Source of the DNA: Ornithinimicrobium cryptoxanthini | Lineage (GTDB): Bacteria; Actinomycetota; Actinomycetes; Actinomycetales; Dermatophilaceae | DNA length: 64,000 nucleotides | Direction of reading: 5' to 3' | Assembly (NCBI RefSeq): GCF_023923205.1 | Contig: NZ_CP099490.1 | Coordinates: forward strand, 3,707,309-3,771,308 | Part shown: piece after piece, positions 61,116 through 64,000 of the stretch | How the letters are laid out: every line of letters begins with the position of its first letter | How positions within the stretch are numbered: the stretch's first letter is position 1 | Notes under the pieces: generated by a model | What the model was told of the DNA's origin: nothing | Seen by the model: only the letters and a program-made list of their open reading frames with translations | The model's database searches: none | Made by a program: the position numbers and the translations under genes

Positions 61116-61808
61116 TCAGGTCTGCGGCAGGATCACGACATGCCGGGTCGGCTCTGTGCCCTCCGACTCAGACACCAGTCCGGCCGCGAGCACCTCGTCA
61201 TGGACCACCTTGCGCTCGAAGGCCGACATCGGCTCCAGCTCTGCCCGCTCGCCAGACTCCTTGACCCGGGCGCTCGTGGCGCGGGCCAGCTCGACGAGTT
61301 CAGCGCGTCGCCCGGCGCGGTGACCAGCCACATCAAGCATCAGGCGGCTCCGCTCGCCGGTCTCGGCCTGCACGGCGAGCCGGGTCAGCTCCTGGAGCGC
61401 CTCAAGGACGTCCCCACCGTGACCCACCAGGGCCTTCGGTGCCGCCCCGTCCTCTGAGTCGACGATGGCCACGGCCGCACGATCCCCCTCCACGTTGACC
61501 TCCAGATCGCCGTCGAGGTCCGCAATGTCCAGCAGGGTCTCCAGGAAGTCTGCGGCGATGTCCCCCTCGTGCTCCAGCTCGGCGCGTCGACCGCTCGTCC
61601 GCTTCACCACGGGCGTGGCATCCGCGTCCGCCTCGTCGGCCTCCGTGCTCGGCTCGTCGACCTCCGTGCTCGGCTCGGCCTGCTGAGCTGCCTCAGTCAC
61701 CAGCTCGCCCGCAGGTTCCTGGGCCGCCGCCTCAGCCCCGGGCGCCAGATCCTGTGCCGTCCCGTCGCTCTGCTCGGATGGGTTGTGTGTCATCGGTTCG
61801 GTGCTCAC
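61116..61808 (-). CDS. khpB: KH/R3H RNA-binding protein Jag (KhpB)
   Basis: 230-residue RNA-binding protein. A long acidic, Glu/Ala-rich N-terminus (about 90 residues) precedes a KH-like domain (LVGHGGDVLEALQELTRL) and an R3H domain (EPMSAFERKVVHDEVLAAGL). The start is the GTG at 61808, which has AGGAG five bases upstream. It is downstream of yidC, the usual place. In firmicutes KhpB influences cell-wall synthesis; its role in actinobacteria is less clear. Confidence 0.93.
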   Translation of the reverse strand: MSTEPMTHNPSEQSDGTAQDLAPGAEAAAQEPAGELVTEAAQQAEPSTEVDEPSTEADEADADATPVVKRTSGRRAELEHEGDIAADFLETLLDIADLDGDLEVNVEGDRAAVAIVDSEDGAAPKALVGHGGDVLEALQELTRLAVQAETGERSRLMLDVAGHRAGRRAELVELARATSARVKESGERAELEPMSAFERKVVHDEVLAAGLVSESEGTEPTRHVVILPQT

Positions 61809-61898
61809 CAAAACTCCTGGGTTTGTGCGGATCATTGGGTCTGTGGGACGTGGCCACCCGGAGCACCTCGTGCTCCAGGGTGTGGCGCGCAGGGGGGA

Positions 61899-62900
61899 CT
61901 AGCGACCCTTGGGCCGGTTGTTCTTGCTCTTCTTGCGCTTCTTGCTCTGCGGCTGGACGCGCTGGCCAGAACGCGGCACCGTGACATTGGCTCCGGTGCC
62001 GGCCTCGACGACCTCACCCTCGGCCTCCTGCGTGGCCAGCTGCAGCTTCTTCACCGGCTTGCCCTTGGCCAGCCGGCGCTCCTCGAGCGCCTTCTCCGCC
62101 GGCGAACCCGGGGCAGGCATGGCCCGGATGACATAGAACTGCTGGCACATGGTCCACAGGTTGGATGCGGTCCAGTAGACGAGGACACCGAGCGGGAAGT
62201 TGACACCCGTGACCGCAAAGACCAGGGGCAGCGCATAGAGCAGCACCTTCTGCTGGCGTGCCATGGGGTTGTCCAGCGCCGACGCCGGCATGTTCTTGCG
62301 CATCAACTGGTGCTGCGTGGTGAAGGTCGTCACCGACATCGCGATGATCAGCACCACCGCGAGGAACTTGGCCGAGGTGTCGTCACTGTGCAGGAAGCTT
62401 GAGGAGAGCTTGGCGCCCAGGACGGTGGACTCGTTCATGGCCTGAGCCAGCGCGGGCGTGAAGAAGCCAGGCACCGAGTGGGAGCCGTCAGCAATCTTGG
62501 GCACCGAGTTCAGGATCCGGAAGAGCGCAAAGAAGAAGGGCATCTGCGCGAGGATTGGCAGGCAGGAGGAGAACGGGTTGGTGCCGTGCTTCTTGTAGAG
62601 CCCGAAGCTCTCCTCCTGCATGGCCTTGCGGGACGCCTCGTCCTTCTTGCCCTTGTACTTCTTCTGGATCTTCATCAGTTCGGGCTGGATCAGCTGCATC
62701 CGTCGCTGCGAGTGGATCTGCCGCACGAACAGCGGCATCAGCAGCAGCCGGAGGACGATGACCAGGCCGACGATGACCAGGATCCAGGTCAGCCCGTTCG
62801 TGTCCTGCATCCCGATCCGGGTCAGCAGCCAGTGGAATCCGGCCATGATCGATGAGACGAGCCAGGTGAACGGCCAGAGCAGGGTGTCTAGGAAGCCCAT
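61899..62900 (-). CDS. yidC: Membrane protein insertase YidC
   Basis: 333 residues with five hydrophobic segments: WPFTWLVSSIMAGFHWLLT, WILVIVGLVIVLRLLLMPLF, and the LPILAQMPFFFALFRIL region, then FLAVVLIIAMSVTTFTT and FPLGVLVYWTASNLWTM. A positively charged residue in the first groove helix (LRLLLMPLFVRQ) is the functional Arg of the family. The C-terminal 60 residues are basic and end in KKRKKSKNNRPKGR, which may contact the ribosome. It lies between yidD and khpB. Confidence 0.97.
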   Translation of the reverse strand: MGFLDTLLWPFTWLVSSIMAGFHWLLTRIGMQDTNGLTWILVIVGLVIVLRLLLMPLFVRQIHSQRRMQLIQPELMKIQKKYKGKKDEASRKAMQEESFGLYKKHGTNPFSSCLPILAQMPFFFALFRILNSVPKIADGSHSVPGFFTPALAQAMNESTVLGAKLSSSFLHSDDTSAKFLAVVLIIAMSVTTFTTQHQLMRKNMPASALDNPMARQQKVLLYALPLVFAVTGVNFPLGVLVYWTASNLWTMCQQFYVIRAMPAPGSPAEKALEERRLAKGKPVKKLQLATQEAEGEVVEAGTGANVTVPRSGQRVQPQSKKRKKSKNNRPKGR

Positions 62901-62952
62901 ATGGTCCTCGGTGTCAGGCGGGCATCGTCGATCAGGCCCGCGGGGTCAACAG

Positions 62953-63243
62953 TCAGGGGGTCAGCTGCGGCGGTTGGGGCCGCGGGTCTCGCTCGGGAAC
63001 GTGGTCGACGCCGCCGTGGCTCCAGGGGTGACACCTGAACAACCGCCGGGCCGCCAACCAGGTTCCCTTCAGTGGTCCATAACGACCGAGGGCGGTGACC
63101 GCGTATGCCGAGCACGACGGGTAGTACTTGCACGATGGTCCGAGCAGTGGCGAGACCAAGAGCTGGTAGGCGCGCACCAGCCAGATGAGGGGTAGGGCGA
63201 GGTAGCCGCCGATGGTGCGCGTCTGTGTCGTCTGCGTGGTCAT
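62953..63243 (-). CDS. yidD: Membrane protein insertion efficiency factor YidD
   Basis: 96-residue membrane-associated protein with the three conserved Cys: [23 protein letters not shown] and [18 protein letters not shown] are diagnostic. Its ATG overlaps the rnpA stop (ATGA). It supports YidC-dependent insertion. The gene is short because the C-terminal tail after the DHVPE motif is only about 15 residues. Confidence 0.96.
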   Translation of the reverse strand: MTTQTTQTRTIGGYLALPLIWLVRAYQLLVSPLLGPSCKYYPSCSAYAVTALGRYGPLKGTWLAARRLFRCHPWSHGGVDHVPERDPRPQPPQLTP

Positions 63244-63605
63244 GCTGCCACCGGACAGGCCCGAGACAGCGCCGTGTCGAGCGCCTCACCCAGAGCACGC
63301 GACGAGGCAGTCGCCGCAGCCGGGTTGGCCCGGATCACCAGGTCCGTCGATGCCGGGACCCTGCTCAACCGGGCAGCAACCAGCGCTCTCAACCGGCGCG
63401 CCACCCGATGCCGCACGACCGAGTTGCCGACCGCTTTGGAGACGACGAAACCGACTCGGGCCGAGGGGCTCAAATCGGTTCTCTCGGCGCAGTGCACCAC
63501 GAGAAGCGAGGTGCCGGCACGACGCCGCCCGGTCACACTCCCGTCGCCCCGCAGCACCGCAGTGAACTCCTGCGGTCGGGTCAGGCGGTGGTGACGCGGC
63601 AGCAC
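63240..63605 (-). CDS. rnpA: Ribonuclease P protein component
   Basis: 121 residues. [18 protein letters not shown] at the start, [23 protein letters not shown] (the RNR motif variant, split here as [13 protein letters not shown] and [10 protein letters not shown]) and [10 protein letters not shown] are typical of RnpA. The GTG at 63605 is preferred; the frame continues upstream through rpmH sequence but without homology. It forms RNase P with the RNA component and lies 20 bp after rpmH. Confidence 0.95.
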   Translation of the reverse strand: MLPRHHRLTRPQEFTAVLRGDGSVTGRRRAGTSLLVVHCAERTDLSPSARVGFVVSKAVGNSVVRHRVARRLRALVAARLSRVPASTDLVIRANPAAATASSRALGEALDTALSRACPVAA

Positions 63606-63625
63606 AGCGCGATCAGACTCGAGAA

Positions 63626-63763
63626 TCAGGCAGACAGCTTGCTGCGGCCCTTGGCCCGTCGCGAGGACAGGATGGCGCGACCCGCACGGGTGCGCATGCG
63701 CAGGCGGAAGCCGTGCACGCGGGACCGACGACGGTTGTTGGGCTGGAAGGTGCGCTTGCTCAC
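63626..63763 (-). CDS. rpmH: 50S ribosomal protein L34
   Basis: 45 residues, the usual length: [18 protein letters not shown] then [17 protein letters not shown] and a C-terminal KGRSKLSA. The GTG at 63763 has GGAG six bases upstream; an ATG four codons earlier is less likely. It marks the region next to dnaA in most bacteria; dnaA is expected beyond the right edge on the other strand. Confidence 0.97.
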   Translation of the reverse strand: MSKRTFQPNNRRRSRVHGFRLRMRTRAGRAILSSRRAKGRSKLSA

Positions 63764-63920
63764 GTGGTACTCCATTACCGCAGCACGGCTTGTGCTGCCT
63801 GACCTTGGTCTGGGTGGGTCGGCTGGCGGACCGGCCGCAATCGAAAGCCCACGCCGTGTTGACCCACTGGGCCACTACTCGTGGGCAGGCGAAAACGGCC
63901 GAGACAACTGGCCAGGCTCT

Positions 63921-63950
63921 ACGCTACGGGAGACCAGCCAGTCTGGTCAA
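63921..63950 (-). promoter_or_regulatory. Probable housekeeping promoter of rpmH
   Basis: On the minus strand TTGACC (63950-63945) and TAGCGT (63926-63921) are separated by 18 bp. Between them lies the inverted repeat GACCAG-ACTGG-CTGGTC (63932-63948), which could bind a regulator. The rest of 63764-64000 holds no gene and no recognised DnaA box. Confidence 0.5.
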
Positions 63951-64000
63951 ACTAGCCCGTCGAATCGTCACGCTGGCCACGGAGGCCAGGGGAACTGATC

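Noticed and set aside
63764-64000. Origin of replication in the window
   Set aside because: Gene order places oriC nearby, but no DnaA box (TTATCCACA or TTGTCCACA type) was found in this stretch; the origin probably lies around dnaA beyond the right edge.

Overview
The window is a high-GC, tightly packed bacterial chromosome segment. Gene content and order point to an actinobacterium, probably a member of the Micrococcales (order-level placement is inference from GC, codon use and gene order). The right end is the left flank of the replication origin: rpmH, rnpA, yidD, yidC, jag (khpB), rsmG, parA and parB, with four parS sites, and beside them trxA, trxB, an anti-sigma gene, an ECF sigma gene, murJ, a DUF6049 gene, mutT and pcnA. 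This is the order known from Mycobacterium tuberculosis Rv3907c-Rv3924c, except that no cwlM-like gene lies between trxA and parB. dnaA and oriC are expected just beyond base 64000; no DnaA boxes were seen inside the window.

Layout. 1-4316: Mrp/Mnh-type cation/proton antiporter genes (mrpAB fusion, mrpC, partial mrpD), minus strand. 4605-6341: rpsF-ssb-rpsR-rplI, minus strand. 6591-7454: an alpha/beta hydrolase. 7645-30936: a large cell-envelope glycan locus with two nucleotide-sugar 6-dehydrogenases, a Wzm/Wzt-type ABC exporter, five large glycosyltransferases (several multi-domain), a TupA-type ATP-grasp protein, a pair of asparagine-synthase-like proteins (one degenerate) and an OafA-type acyltransferase. 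31091-35763: an operon-like run with a CWB2 wall-binding exported protein, an unknown protein, MauE-like and MauD-like thiol-redox membrane proteins, a Tat-exported Cys/Trp-rich protein and membrane proteins split by an in-frame TGA. 35865-38081: a secreted DD-peptidase-like protein, also with CWB2 repeats. 38389-43848: ino1-padR diverging from a class A PBP gene and a GT87-like membrane protein gene. 43841-47528: oxidoreductase, MaoC hydratase, YdeI-like protein and pcnA. 47592-63763: the origin-proximal housekeeping block.

How it fits together (inference). The envelope locus can make UDP-uronic acids, assemble an anionic teichuronic-acid-like polymer in the cytoplasm and export it by the ABC transporter. 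Two CWB2 proteins encoded beside it could bind such a polymer on the wall. In M. tuberculosis ino1-padR-ponA1-Rv0051 lies immediately next to rpsF-ssb-rpsR-rplI; here the two blocks are about 32 kb apart and rearranged, with the envelope and Mau-like loci between them.

The least explained parts are the Mau-like Cys/Trp-rich cassette (31.1-35.8 kb), the paired asparagine-synthase-like proteins, a 70-bp palindrome at 8969-9038 and the AT-rich structured leader before the peptidase gene at 38.1-38.3 kb. No rRNA, tRNA, CRISPR array, transposase or phage gene was recognised.
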